DNA of 64,000 nt, from the NCBI GenBank assembly GCA_965217825.1, contig OZ244571.1, forward strand, positions 2,976,001-3,040,000. Direction: 5' to 3'. The translations under genes were made by a program, and so were the position numbers. The stretch comes from VXNE01 sp965217825. GTDB lineage: Bacteria > Pseudomonadota > Gammaproteobacteria > Pseudomonadales > Azotimanducaceae. This document shows, in pieces, positions 51,424 to 59,930 of the stretch (position 1 is its first letter; every line of letters starts with the position of its first letter). The notes below the pieces were generated by a model. It was not told the origin of the DNA. It ran no database searches and was given only the letters and a program-made list of their open reading frames with translations.

Positions 51424-53188
51424 CCCGGATTTCTCAAACAAGGCTGTTTAGAGATGGGAGAATGTGCTATAACCCTTTGATTGACAAATAAAAAAGAGGA
51501 ACAGCATGGATTCTCCCACCGCGACAGACTGTAACGCGCCGCGGCTGCGCTGCGCAACCCCGGACGGCGTCCGCCCGCGGCGTTTCGAAGCCGATTTCAC
51601 GGGCGGCGCGCTGACCGCCGACGGCGGCGCGCTGCTGATGGGCCTGGCCAACCAGTCGGTCGGGCTGTTCCGCCGGGTGGCGGCCTGCTTCTCCGACCAC
51701 CGCGACGCCGCCTATGTCGTGCACGAGGTGGAGACGCTGGTGGGTCAGCGCATCCTCGGCCTGACGCTGGGCTACGAGGATTTGAACGATCACGACGCGC
51801 TGCGCAAGGATCCGCTGCTGGGCGCGGTGCTGGGCCGCCTGGAGAAGCGCCGCGACGACTGCGAGCCGCTGGCGGGCAAGAGCACGCTGAACCGGCTGGA
51901 GTTGGCGGCGGCGGCGCGCCTGGACCGGAAGCATCGCAAGGTGGTGGCGGACTTCGGGCGCTTCGACGCGCTGCTGGCGGAGTTGTTCGCGGAGCGCTTC
52001 CGGACGCCGCCGAAGGAGCTGGTGCTGGACTTGGACGCCACCGACGTGCCGCTGCACGGCGGCCAGGAGGGGCGCTTCTACCATGGCTACTACCGGGAGT
52101 ACTGCTACCTGCCGCTGTTGGTGTTCTGCGGCGCCGAGCCGCTGCTCGTGCGGCTGCGCAGCGCCGCCGTGGACGCGGCCGCCGGCGTCGAGCGCGACTT
52201 GGACGCGCTGGCGGACCGGCTGCGCGCGCGCTGGCCGGACGCGCGCCTGATCCTGCGCACGGACTCGGGCTACTGCCGGGAGGAGATCCTGGCGTGGTGC
52301 GAAGGCCGGGAGGGCGTCGATTACGTGATCGGGCTGGCCAAGAACCCGCGGCTGAAGCGGATGATCGAGGGCGAATTGGCGGACGCCCGGCAGAGCGCGC
52401 GCGAGACCGGCGAGGCCGCGCGGCGCTTCGCGGACTTCCGGTACGCCACGCTCGAATCTTGGACGCGCGAGCGGCGGGTGGTCGCCAAGGCGGAGGCGCT
52501 GCCCGGCGCCGGCGCCGCCGGCGCGAAGGACAATCCGCGCTTCGTCGTCACGTCGCTGCCGGTCGAGACGCATCCGGCGCGAGCGCTTTACGAGGAGTTC
52601 TACTGCGCCCGCGGCGACGCCGAGAACCGCGTCAAGGAGCATAAGCTCGACCTGTTCTCGGCGCGCTGCTCGTGCAACCTGTTCGACGCCAACACCCTGC
52701 GCCTGTACTTCTCCACCTTCGCGCTGATCCTGTTCAACCGCCTGCGCGACGCCCTGGCGCGAACCGCCGACAAGCTGGCGCGCGCCTATCCCGGCACGTT
52801 GCGGCTGCGGCTGCTGAAGATCGGCGCGCGCGTGCGCGTGTCCGCGCGCCGCATTCACGTCGCCATGGCCGGCGGCTGTCCCGACAAAGCCGCGTTCGCG
52901 GCGGCGTGGCGCGCGCTTGTTCCGACCTGATGCGCGGCCGACCGGCCCGAACAATGCTTGCGCCCGCGCGAACGACGCGCTCGGTCGATTGCGCGCGCCC
53001 GAACCGCCGTTGCCGCCGGACAACGCCGAAGACCGGCCGCCGCCGGCCCGTTGTCCGGCCGACCGCCCCAATCGACCGCCGCTACGCCGTGATATCCTCG
53101 CCGCTACGCCAATCCGCCAATCGGTCGCCGAAAATCGCCGACCTCCTCCCGATATGCGACCATCGCCCCGGTTTATGAGAAATGCGGG
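51424..53188 (+). mobile_element. Complete IS1380-family insertion sequence with CTAA target duplication
   Basis: Terminal inverted repeats are CCCGGATTTCTCAAAC at the left (51424) and CCCGCATTTCTCATAA read inward from the right end (53188). The 4-bp sequence CTAA lies directly outside both ends (51420-51423 and 53189-53192), the expected target duplication. The 1765-bp element contains one intact transposase gene and, on its right side (52931-53171), about 240 bp of GC-rich non-coding sequence. Intact ends and open frame suggest recent insertion and possible activity. Confidence 0.9.
51506..52930 (+). CDS. IS1380-family DDE transposase
   Basis: A 474-aa transposase. The N-terminal region RRFEADFTGGALTADGGALLMGLANQSVGLF and GLTLGYEDLNDHDALRKDPLLGAVLG are IS1380 hallmarks. 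Catalytic residues can be placed in ELVLDLDATDVPLHGGQEG (first Asp), LILRTDSGYCREEIL (second Asp) and YCARGDAENRVKEHKLDLF (Glu). The frame is unbroken. Its codon use is extremely GC-rich (many GCG/CGC/CTG codons), more so than the neighbouring genes. A ribosome-binding site (AGAGGAA) precedes ATG 51506. Confidence 0.95.
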   Translation: MDSPTATDCNAPRLRCATPDGVRPRRFEADFTGGALTADGGALLMGLANQSVGLFRRVAACFSDHRDAAYVVHEVETLVGQRILGLTLGYEDLNDHDALRKDPLLGAVLGRLEKRRDDCEPLAGKSTLNRLELAAAARLDRKHRKVVADFGRFDALLAELFAERFRTPPKELVLDLDATDVPLHGGQEGRFYHGYYREYCYLPLLVFCGAEPLLVRLRSAAVDAAAGVERDLDALADRLRARWPDARLILRTDSGYCREEILAWCEGREGVDYVIGLAKNPRLKRMIEGELADARQSARETGEAARRFADFRYATLESWTRERRVVAKAEALPGAGAAGAKDNPRFVVTSLPVETHPARALYEEFYCARGDAENRVKEHKLDLFSARCSCNLFDANTLRLYFSTFALILFNRLRDALARTADKLARAYPGTLRLRLLKIGARVRVSARRIHVAMAGGCPDKAAFAAAWRALVPT

Positions 53189-53198
53189 CTAAAGCCAG

Positions 53199-54047
53199 TC
53201 ACGTCAATCCGGCGGCGTTCTTCCTTTCCTGAATAAAGGCATCGACGAGCCATGCGGATATCGCCGTGGACATCGGCAGGTTCGGAGGTTCCGTATAGTG
53301 GAACCACCGCGCCTCTGCGATTTCATCCTCCTGGCAAACGATGTCGCCACCGGCGTAGTCGGCGTGGAAGCCGAGCATCAACGAGTTGGGAAACGGCCAC
53401 GGCTGGCTACCCAGATAGCGCAATCCTGACACCTCGAGGCCAACTTCCTCGCGCACTTCGCGATGCACGGCCTGCTCGATGGACTCACCGGGTTCGACGA
53501 AACCGGCGATGTTGCTGAACACGCCATGCGTCCAGCGGGCATTGCGAGCCAACAGCATTTCGTCGCCCTTGCGCACAAGGACGATGATGCTGGGGGACAA
53601 CCTTGGATAGCTGAGCAGTCCGCAGCGCGGGCATTCCTTCGCCCGGTCGACTTCGTGGTCCCGCGTTTCTGCGCCACAGCGGCCGCAGAACTGGTGATTT
53701 CGATGCCAATCGACGATCTGCTTGGCCCGTCCCGCCAGGTAGAAAAACGCCGGATCGACTCGACCCAACCAGTCTCGCAGTCCAACGGTCGCGAAACCGT
53801 CCGGCACCGGTCCCGCAATCACCAGGGCGTAGCAGGATCGTCCCTCCCAACGCCCGAGATAGTGCTTGAGCGACACCTCCACATCGAACCAACGAAATTC
53901 GTCCCGGGTCACGGCCCTCGGGATTCCGGCCTCGCTAACGCAAACGATTCGTTCCCCGATAAAGATGAAATAGAGGGCGTCGTCGGTATCGGCATCCGCC
54001 GACGCTTTGACGACGGACTCGAAGGCGTCAGGCTCAGTCGGCCACAT
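53199..54047 (-). CDS. nudC: NADH pyrophosphatase / NAD-capped RNA decapping Nudix hydrolase
   Basis: A 282-aa Nudix enzyme that cleaves NAD(H) and removes NAD caps from RNA. The zinc site is C121/C124 (FCGRCG) and C139/C142 (CPRCG), the Nudix box is GFVEPGESIEQAVHREVREEVG (182-203; key residues all present) and the NudC-specific SQPWPFP is at 214-220. The N-terminal domain is also present, so it is full length. The stop lies 10 bp beyond the right end of the IS1380 element. Confidence 0.95.
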   Translation of the reverse strand: MWPTEPDAFESVVKASADADTDDALYFIFIGERIVCVSEAGIPRAVTRDEFRWFDVEVSLKHYLGRWEGRSCYALVIAGPVPDGFATVGLRDWLGRVDPAFFYLAGRAKQIVDWHRNHQFCGRCGAETRDHEVDRAKECPRCGLLSYPRLSPSIIVLVRKGDEMLLARNARWTHGVFSNIAGFVEPGESIEQAVHREVREEVGLEVSGLRYLGSQPWPFPNSLMLGFHADYAGGDIVCQEDEIAEARWFHYTEPPNLPMSTAISAWLVDAFIQERKNAAGLT

Positions 54048-54309
54048 CCTTGACTCTCGCAGACAGCAAAAAGAGGCAACTATAAACGATCACCGCCGCC
54101 CCGATGCTTGCGTCAGGTCTCACATTTCGGGTGCACGACAACAGACTTCGCGGGCTAGCATATCGCCCTATGTACAGATTAGATTGCACTTCGCCCCAGC
54201 CGATCAGAATCGCCGGTCTCGGATGTGACGTTGCGTACCCCATCGCGGGTGGTCCGACTTGGCGCGGCGAGCCGCGGATCCACTTCCGAAACAATCACGG
54301 TGGATCGCC

Positions 54310-54855
54310 GTGAGGGGCGTCCTGCGCGAGCCACTCCTGCACTTCATGCTCGTCGGGGCCGCGCTGTTCCTGGCGTTCGAGTGGACCGGAAATGACGACG
54401 CCGCGCCCGACGACGAAATACGCGTCGATCAAGCTGCGCTCGTGCGGTTCCTGACGCACCGCGATCCCCGCCTCAACGTAGATTCGGCGACAACGGCGAT
54501 TCGAACCATGACTAGCGAGCAACGCGATGCGCTGATCGAAGAGTATGTCCGGGAGGAAGTGCTTTTTCGGCAGGCGCGAGCGATAGGTCTCGATCAGTAC
54601 GATTACAGCGGTCGACGCCGCCTGATCGCGCAACTCGACTACATCAACCGCGGATTCATCAAGGAGGCGCTGGAATTTCCAGACGACAAGCTTTGCCCCT
54701 TTCACGAAGCCCATAGCGAGCGCTACCTTGTTCCCCCCAAGATCACGTTCACCCACGTATATTTCCGCTCGAACACGCGTGGCGAGAGCTGCTTTTCCTC
54801 GCAAGAGAAGTGGCCAAGGGGCCACGCCGGAATCTCACCTGGCATTACCCGATAG
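54310..54855 (+). pseudogene. Truncated peptidyl-prolyl isomerase (PPIase-type membrane protein), N-terminal remnant
   Basis: From GTG 54310 the frame encodes about 155 recognisable residues: RGVLREPLLHFMLVGAALFLAFEW (membrane anchor), EIRVDQAALVRFLTHRDPRLN, REEVLFRQARAIGLDQYDYSGRRRLIAQLDYIN, and ITFTHVYFRSNTRGE. This is the N-terminal half of the membrane-anchored parvulin-type isomerase commonly encoded next to a HupE-like gene. After about 54780 the frame is nonsense to TGA 54855, and the catalytic parvulin domain is missing. It is a deletion remnant fused to the next feature. Confidence 0.7.
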
Positions 54856-55136
54856 CGGTTTCGAGTTCCTTCCGCCTGCTGCACGGGCTCGGTTTCGCCG
54901 CGGCGCTCAACGAGATCGGTCTGCCGCAGCTCGAAGTCATCACGGGCCTCATCTTCTTCAACGTTGGCGTTGAGATCGGTCAGGTGATCTTCGCACTGGC
55001 CGTGATTCTGCTGCTCCGGGGAACCATACGAGTAGCTGGAGGTGTCGCGATCCAGCGCGGGCGAGTACTGGCAGGGTACGCGGTGGGCTGCGTCGCCGCC
55101 TACTGGCTCATCGATCGGGTGGTCGCTTACGCCTGA
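54810..55136 (+). pseudogene. HupE/UreJ-family membrane protein, C-terminal remnant
   Basis: Recognisable HupE sequence begins near 54846: HYPIAVSSSFRLLHGLGFAA, ALNEIGLPQLEVITGLIFF, NVGVEIGQVIFALAVILLL and a last helix AGYAVGCVAAYWLIDRVVAY. The N-terminal half of the family (signal-like start and first helices with HPxxxGxDH) is missing, and the ATG at 54810 lies in sequence of unclear origin. It looks like the surviving 3' end after a deletion that also removed the 3' half of the isomerase gene. Confidence 0.7.
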
Positions 55137-55172
55137 ATCCCGCGCACAAGGGCAGCCGGTCTCGGGGCGGTC

Positions 55173-55901
55173 CTATCCCGCGTGTGCGGGTACGCGCCAG
55201 ACGACGACGCCTTCGGCCTCGGCTTCCACCCGGTCGAGTACCGCCTCGTGAGAGGCCAACTCCTCGGGCGTGGCGCGCACCACGGGCAGCCGCGGCCGAT
55301 CCGCCGGAAGCCGCTCGAAACCTTCAACGCGCGATAGAACGCTCTGTGTCGAATCGGAGTCGAACAACGACGTTTGTCCTCCGGTCATCAACAGGTAAAC
55401 GTCCGCCAGAATCTCCGCGTCGAGCAACGCTCCGTGGAGTTCTCGCTGGGAATTGTCCACCCCGTAGCGTCGGCACAACGCATCAAGGGAATTCCTTTGA
55501 CCCGGATGCTTGCGACGCGCCAGCTCCAGAGAATCCGTCACGCCACACATATCCCTGATGGACGCCGGGATTCCATCCATTTCGCGCAGCAGCTTGAATT
55601 CGAAATCGACAAAGGACACATCGAACGGCGCGTTGTGGATGATGAGTTCGGCGCCGCGAACAAAGTCGAGAAAAACCAAGGCGACTTCGGCGAATTTGGG
55701 TTCTTTTTCCAAGCGCTCCAATGTCAGGCCGTGTACTTCAAACGCGGCGTCGTCAATGGGGCGCTCTGGATGGACGTAGCAATGGAACTGGCGGTCGGTC
55801 AAGTGCCGGTCCACGATCTCCACCGCGCCAATCTCGATGATGCGATGTCCCTGCTCCGGCTCGAGTCCAGTCGTCTCGGTATCCAGAACTACCTGGCGCA
55901 T
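55173..55901 (-). CDS. dnaQ: DNA polymerase III epsilon subunit (proofreading 3'-5' exonuclease)
   Basis: A 242-aa DEDDh exonuclease. Exo I is VVLDTETTGLEPEQGHRIIEIGAVE (residues 4-28), Exo II NAPFDVSFVDFEFKLL, and Exo III HGALLDAEILADVYL. The clamp-binding motif GGQTSLF follows at about 188-194, as in E. coli, and the remaining tail would bind the alpha subunit. ATG 55901 lies within the 3' end of rnhA (13-bp overlap), the co-directional arrangement common outside enterobacteria. Confidence 0.96.
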   Translation of the reverse strand: MRQVVLDTETTGLEPEQGHRIIEIGAVEIVDRHLTDRQFHCYVHPERPIDDAAFEVHGLTLERLEKEPKFAEVALVFLDFVRGAELIIHNAPFDVSFVDFEFKLLREMDGIPASIRDMCGVTDSLELARRKHPGQRNSLDALCRRYGVDNSQRELHGALLDAEILADVYLLMTGGQTSLFDSDSTQSVLSRVEGFERLPADRPRLPVVRATPEELASHEAVLDRVEAEAEGVVVWRVPAHAG

Positions 55902-56353
55902 GGTCTGCCGAGCATCACATCTATGGCAGCGTTGGCGGCCCGATCCACGCGCTCGTTCTCTTCCACGCCGCTATGACCTTTTACCCACAACCACTCCACT
56001 TCGTGCATCGCTGCAACCGCGTCAAGGCGTTCCCAAAGCGTGCGGTTCTTTACCGGACTCTTGCCCGCGGTTCTCCAGCCGTTGGTCTTCCAACGTTCTA
56101 TCCACTGGGTGACGCCCATGCGCACGTATTGCGAATCCGTAGTCAGGCGCACGCGGCGACGGGAACTGCCGAGGGCAGCTAGTCCTTCGATGGCTGCCTG
56201 TAGTTCCATGCGGTTGTTTGTGCTGCTTGCCGTGGCGCCCTTCAGCAACGTCTCGCGGTCGCCGCACCGCAACAGGGCAGCCCAGCCGCCGGGTCCCGGA
56301 TTTCCCCGGCATGCGCCGTCGGTGAAGATCTCGACCACTGGCGCGGCGTTCAC
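55889..56353 (-). CDS. rnhA: Ribonuclease HI
   Basis: A 154-aa endonuclease cutting RNA in RNA-DNA hybrids. Catalytic acidic residues appear in VEIFTDGACRGNPGPGGWAA (Asp), NNRMELQAAIEGLAAL (Glu), RLTTDSQYVRMGVTQWI (Asp) and NERVDRAANAAID (Asp). The handle region WKTNGWRTAGKSPVKNRTLWERL is of the E. coli type. The GTG start overlaps the methyltransferase stop (GTGA), and the 3' end overlaps dnaQ, so these three form an operon. Confidence 0.96.
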   Translation of the reverse strand: MNAAPVVEIFTDGACRGNPGPGGWAALLRCGDRETLLKGATASSTNNRMELQAAIEGLAALGSSRRRVRLTTDSQYVRMGVTQWIERWKTNGWRTAGKSPVKNRTLWERLDAVAAMHEVEWLWVKGHSGVEENERVDRAANAAIDVMLGRPCAR

Positions 56354-57135
56354 TGACGGGCCATTGGTCTCGGCATTGCGAGCGGCGCGATATTGTTGTC
56401 CGCGGGGGCCAAACGCCCGATGCCAGTTCGCGCGGCCGCGTTTTTTGCGGCAAGCACCAGGTAGACACCGCCTACCGGCACGCGCTTTTCAGCGAGCCAG
56501 TCTCCAACCTTCCGCCAACCTTCACCGTCGAGCCCAAGTTTCAGGCTCGCCCGATAGTTCATGTACCGGACGCCCTCTTCGCGATCAAAACCGAGAACCG
56601 CCAACCAATCGCTCAGCCGGTACGCGGTGACCAGCGTCATTCCGCGCGGTCGGCGCGCCATCCACAGAGACAGCGGATTGAACGAGCAGATCAGCAATCT
56701 GCCGCCAGGACGGATCACGCGTGTGATTTCCCGAATGGCGGCACGCGGATCCTCCGCGTACTCCAGGGCGTGGTGAACGACCACTCCATCCAGGCTGTTC
56801 GTGGGAATCGGCAGCGCCTGGGAAACGGCGATCATGGACGGTAGTTCGCTCTCACGAACGGCGCTCGGATCCCGAGACAGGTAGAAACGGTTCTTGACCA
56901 TGCAACGCGCCGTGGCCGCCGTGGCCTGCGGCGCAGGACCCATCCATAGCAGGCATTCACCGTGAAAACGTCGAACTTGCCTGCGTATCAACGCCGTTTC
57001 GCGCACCAAAAGCCGCTTGCCCGGCTCGGTTTCGAACCAGTCCCTCATGAATTGGAGCGCTTGAGGCGAGACCGGCGCCGCCAGGTTGCGAATAACGGTA
57101 TTTTCCCGCAGAGTAGCGTGAGGATTCGCCGTCAT
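56350..57135 (-). CDS. SAM-dependent methyltransferase (YafS-like)
   Basis: A 261-aa protein in the position of E. coli yafS, between mltD and rnhA. The first motif of a Rossmann methyltransferase is degenerate (ECLLWMGPAPQATAATA), while the later motifs are clear: LPIPTNSLDGVVVHHALEYAEDPRAAIREITRVIRPGGRLLICSFNP. ATG 57135 starts a normal N-terminus. The substrate is unknown. The glyoxalase II gene (gloB) that commonly sits here is missing. Confidence 0.85.
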   Translation of the reverse strand: MTANPHATLRENTVIRNLAAPVSPQALQFMRDWFETEPGKRLLVRETALIRRQVRRFHGECLLWMGPAPQATAATARCMVKNRFYLSRDPSAVRESELPSMIAVSQALPIPTNSLDGVVVHHALEYAEDPRAAIREITRVIRPGGRLLICSFNPLSLWMARRPRGMTLVTAYRLSDWLAVLGFDREEGVRYMNYRASLKLGLDGEGWRKVGDWLAEKRVPVGGVYLVLAAKNAAARTGIGRLAPADNNIAPLAMPRPMARQ

Positions 57136-57286
57136 TTTGTACCGCGCGGATACGAACCGCAACCCGGAACTACCCGCAATGCGTGTAAAGAACAGCACGC
57201 CCGCCGTTGCGGGAATCGTCGTCAACGTCGGCATGTTTCTACGCCTGGATACCGGGCGGGAATCGGGTCCACCAAGACCGGTGGCG

Positions 57287-58306
57287 ATGCGGCTGTTCGC
57301 GTTGTTGCTCGTCTCTACAGCTTGCGGCGCCGCCGCGGTACCGCAGGAACCGGCCGCGTCTCCTGACGCATCTACGGGATTTCTGGAGGTGTTGCGACGG
57401 GGCTTCGCCCTGAATCACAGACTTGATCAGCCGGTGGTGTTGCACGAGATAGATCGTGTGAGGCGCAGCCCCTCCTACCTCGCAAGGCTGTCGCCTCGCA
57501 TCGAACGTTATCTGCCCACAATCTGCGCGGAAGCGCGCGCGCGCGCTATGCCGGCCGAAATCTGCCTCCTGCCGATCATTGAGAGCGGCGTCAACCCGGC
57601 CGCCGAGTCAGGCAGCGGAGCGAGGGGCCTGTGGCAGTTGGTTCCCGGCACTGCCAAACGCTATGGATTGAAGATCACCTGGATGGTAGATGAACGCCGC
57701 GATCCGATTGCATCGACGGATGCGGCACTCCGGTACCTGAGCGACTTGCAACGTCGCTTCAGCGACTGGACCCTGGCACTCGCCGCGTACAACTGCGGGG
57801 AAACCAGGGTAGCCAAGGTCCTGGGCAGCGCGACGGCGGGCGCGTCCTTTTTCGACTTGCGCTGGCCGACGGAAACGGCCGTCTATGTGCCGAGGCTGCT
57901 CGCTTTCGCGGCGATTTTTGCTGATCCCTCGGCCCACGGTATCACCCTGCCCGACCGCTTGCGGCGCAACGTGGCATCGGCGAGCCCGGATGTTGCACCA
58001 AGGGTCGCGATGATCGCGCAGGATTTTGCCCCCGTGCGCGTGCTCGGAGCCGTCAGCCGGGGAGCGCGAGGGGGCACCCCTCGCAAGAGAGGAGGCGGAA
58101 GCATAGCCACGCCTTATGGTGGAGCAAGCATGTGCGCGCACGGGGGCAAAAGTGCCCCACAGGCGGCGCCTTCGGCTTCGCCTGTGGCCCGGCCCCGCTC
58201 TTCGACCATGGAACAACCGCGCGGGGTCGCTGGCGCTTCCCGGACGCGTTTGTTCCACGGAAGGCCAGCGAGGGCGTGGCCAGCGCAGTTTGTTCCCGGC
58301 AGGTAA
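57287..58306 (+). CDS. mltD: MltD-like lytic transglycosylase with repeat-encoded C-terminus
   Basis: A 339-aa frame. An N-terminal signal (LFALLLVSTACG, possible lipoprotein cysteine at about residue 13) is followed by an SLT catalytic domain: LPIIESGVNPAAESGSGARG (catalytic Glu), LWQLVPGTAKRYGLK, DPIASTDAALRYLSDLQRRF, WTLALAAYNCGETRV. MltD normally continues into LysM domains; here the protein-like sequence stops at about QDFAPVRVLG (58045), and the last 85 or so residues (Gly/Arg/Pro-rich) are translated from a family B repeat. The gene is therefore 3'-truncated, although the catalytic domain is complete. Confidence 0.85.
   Translation: MRLFALLLVSTACGAAAVPQEPAASPDASTGFLEVLRRGFALNHRLDQPVVLHEIDRVRRSPSYLARLSPRIERYLPTICAEARARAMPAEICLLPIIESGVNPAAESGSGARGLWQLVPGTAKRYGLKITWMVDERRDPIASTDAALRYLSDLQRRFSDWTLALAAYNCGETRVAKVLGSATAGASFFDLRWPTETAVYVPRLLAFAAIFADPSAHGITLPDRLRRNVASASPDVAPRVAMIAQDFAPVRVLGAVSRGARGGTPRKRGGGSIATPYGGASMCAHGGKSAPQAAPSASPVARPRSSTMEQPRGVAGASRTRLFHGRPARAWPAQFVPGR
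58059..58265 (+). repeat. Dispersed repeat, family B copy 2 (accessory hairpin plus core)
   Basis: Two parts. The accessory module at 58059-58092 contains the perfect hairpin GCGAGGGGGCACCCCTCGC followed by AAGAGAGGA. The core at 58152-58265 begins GTGCCCCACAG, folds through CCACAGGCG...CGCCTGTGG (9-bp stem), and continues GGCCCGGCCCCGCTC, TTCGACCATGGAACAA and GTTTGTTCCACGGAAG. The core matches 47686-47798 in the same order; the accessory module reappears inside the copy at 30031-30164. Confidence 0.8.
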
Positions 58307-58530
58307 GCGTTCGGTTCTCGCGTGATCTTCTGGTGAGAACGTTGTTGCGGTTCATCTCCGCGGGTCCGATGGCGAAGGGCTGGTAACGGTCTTCGACATG
58401 CGTTATTTTTGTGCGCATGTCGGTTCCAGCACAGGTCTTGCGGACGATCCCGGCCCCGGTTCGGGAGCTTGGATCCGGTCCGCCCTTCTCGGAGGGAGGC
58501 GGGCCGTCCGCGCCGACATCCGGCGCACTG
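58307..58530. other. Gene-free stretch between the mltD repeat and the transposon remnant
   Basis: Part of a 307-bp gap. No credible protein, RNA gene or terminator was recognised in it. It may be older insertion debris, since it lies between a repeat and a decayed transposon. Confidence 0.5.
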
Positions 58531-58590
58531 TCCAACGCGAAGTGAGGGTGAAGCGAAGGGTCGATTCCAACGCGAAGTGAGGGTGAAACG
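58531..58590. repeat. Two direct repeats of 25 bp, period 35 bp
   Basis: TCCAACGCGAAGTGAGGGTG followed by AAGCG (58531-58555) and AAACG (58566-58590). The second copy abuts the left end of the transposon remnant at 58591. No further copies were seen. Confidence 0.75.
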
Positions 58591-58613
58591 GGTGTCCGAC
58601 GCATCATTCGGGG

Positions 58614-59812
58614 ATGATCGTGGACATTCAGACGCGGCGGCTACGCACAATCGGGCAGCTTCGCGCCTTCGCGGAAGGCAGCGAGGCGGTGGACTTCCGA
58701 CCGAGGGACCGGGGCGAGGCGTACGGCTTCGCGCGGGCGACGCTGGAGCGCTTCGGCTACCGCAAGCTCGGCAAGCGGGACAAGGGGGTGGTTTTGCGGT
58801 TCCTGGTCGTGGCGACGGGCATCTCGCGCCAGCAGATGGAGCGCCTGGTGCGGCAGTGGCGGGACACCGGGACGATCCGGGACCGGCGCGGCGGCAACCG
58901 CGGCCGGCCGTTCGCGCACAAGTACGCCGCAGCGGACATCCGGCTGTTGGCGGAGATCGACGAGGCCTTCGGGCAGATGTCGGGGCTGGCCACGCGCGAG
59001 GTCCTGCGGCGCCAGTTCGAAGTGTTCGGGGACGCCCGGTTCGCGCGGCTGGCGACGATCTCGAACGGACACGTCTACAACCTGCGCAACTCCGCCGCCT
59101 ATCGCGCCAAGCGCACGCTGTGGACGAAGACGCGGCCGGCGACCACAGCCATCGGCCTGCGCCAAGCCCCCGGAGCCCGAGGGGCGGCCGGGCCACGTGC
59201 GCGTCGACACCGTGCACCAGGGCGACCGCGATGGCGTGAAGGGTCTGTACCTCATCAACCTGGTCGACGAGGTCACCCAGCACGAGTTCGTCGGCGCCGC
59301 GGTCGGCATCTCGGAGCGCTTCCTTCTGCCGCTGCTCGAGGGCCTGCTGCGGTCCTTCCCGTTCCCCATCCTCGGCTTCCACGCCGACAACGGCAGCGAG
59401 TACATCAACCACCGCGTGGCGGCGCTGCTCGACAAGCTGCGCGCGGAGTTCACCAAGTCCCGCGCCCGCCATTCCAACGACAACGCGCTGGTCGAGGGCA
59501 AGAACGCCAACGTCGTGCGCAAGTGGTTCGGCCACGACCACATCCCGCAGCGCTTCGCGCCCCAGGTCAACGCCTTCGCGCAGGGCGTGCTCACGCCGTA
59601 CCTGAACTACCACCATCCCTGCCTGTTCGCCACCGAGGAGCGCGACCGCAACGGCAAGGTACGCCGCCGGTACCGGCGGCAGGACGTGAGGACGCCCTAC
59701 GAGAAGCTGAAGCCACTGCCGGTGCCGAGCGGTTCCTGAAGCCCGCCGTGACCTTCGCCGAACTCGACAAGGTCGCCTACGCGATGTCCGACCTAGAGGC
59801 GAACCGGCGGGC
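58614..59812 (+). pseudogene. Integrase-core transposase with two frameshifts
   Basis: From ATG 58614: MIVDIQTRRLRTIGQLRAF, a helix-turn-helix region (GISRQQMERLVRQWRDTGTI), then the frame breaks at a C5 run (59167-59171). The catalytic part continues in the next frame: GHVRVDTVHQGDRDGVKGLYL (first Asp), ILGFHADNGSEYINHRVAA (second Asp), NDNALVEGKNANVVRKWF (Glu). A second shift near 59715-59725 returns to the first frame (ERFLKPAVTFAELDKVAYAM, SDLEANRR) before the gene ends at a junction near 59810. All three catalytic acids are still encoded, but the enzyme should be inactive. Confidence 0.8.
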
Positions 59813-59930
59813 GAAGCCGTACACCGCGTCCCCGGCCCTCCGGCTTGAAGTCCACTTCCACGATGCCTTCGAGAAATGCCCTGATCTGCTCCACCGTGTG
59901 GAGCCGTTCGGTCTGCAGCATCACGATCAT
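59806..59930 (-). pseudogene. 5' remnant of a second, divergent transposase of the same family
   Basis: On the minus strand from ATG 59930: MIVMLQTERLHTVEQIRAF, LEGIVEVDFKPEGRG, then after a one-base shift AVYGFAR, which lines up with MIVDIQTRRLRTIGQLRAF, AEGSEAVDFRPRDRG, EAYGFAR of the gene at 58614. About 60 percent of these residues are identical by eye, so it is a relative rather than a copy. Confidence 0.7.

Noticed and set aside
51467..53071. A 534-codon open frame on the minus strand across the IS1380 element
   Set aside because: Its translation is Arg/Gln/His-rich low-complexity sequence complementary to the intact transposase gene.
58053..58607. A 184-codon minus-strand frame in the gap between mltD and the transposon
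   Set aside because: Covers repeat sequence and direct repeats with no protein-like composition or homology that I recognise.
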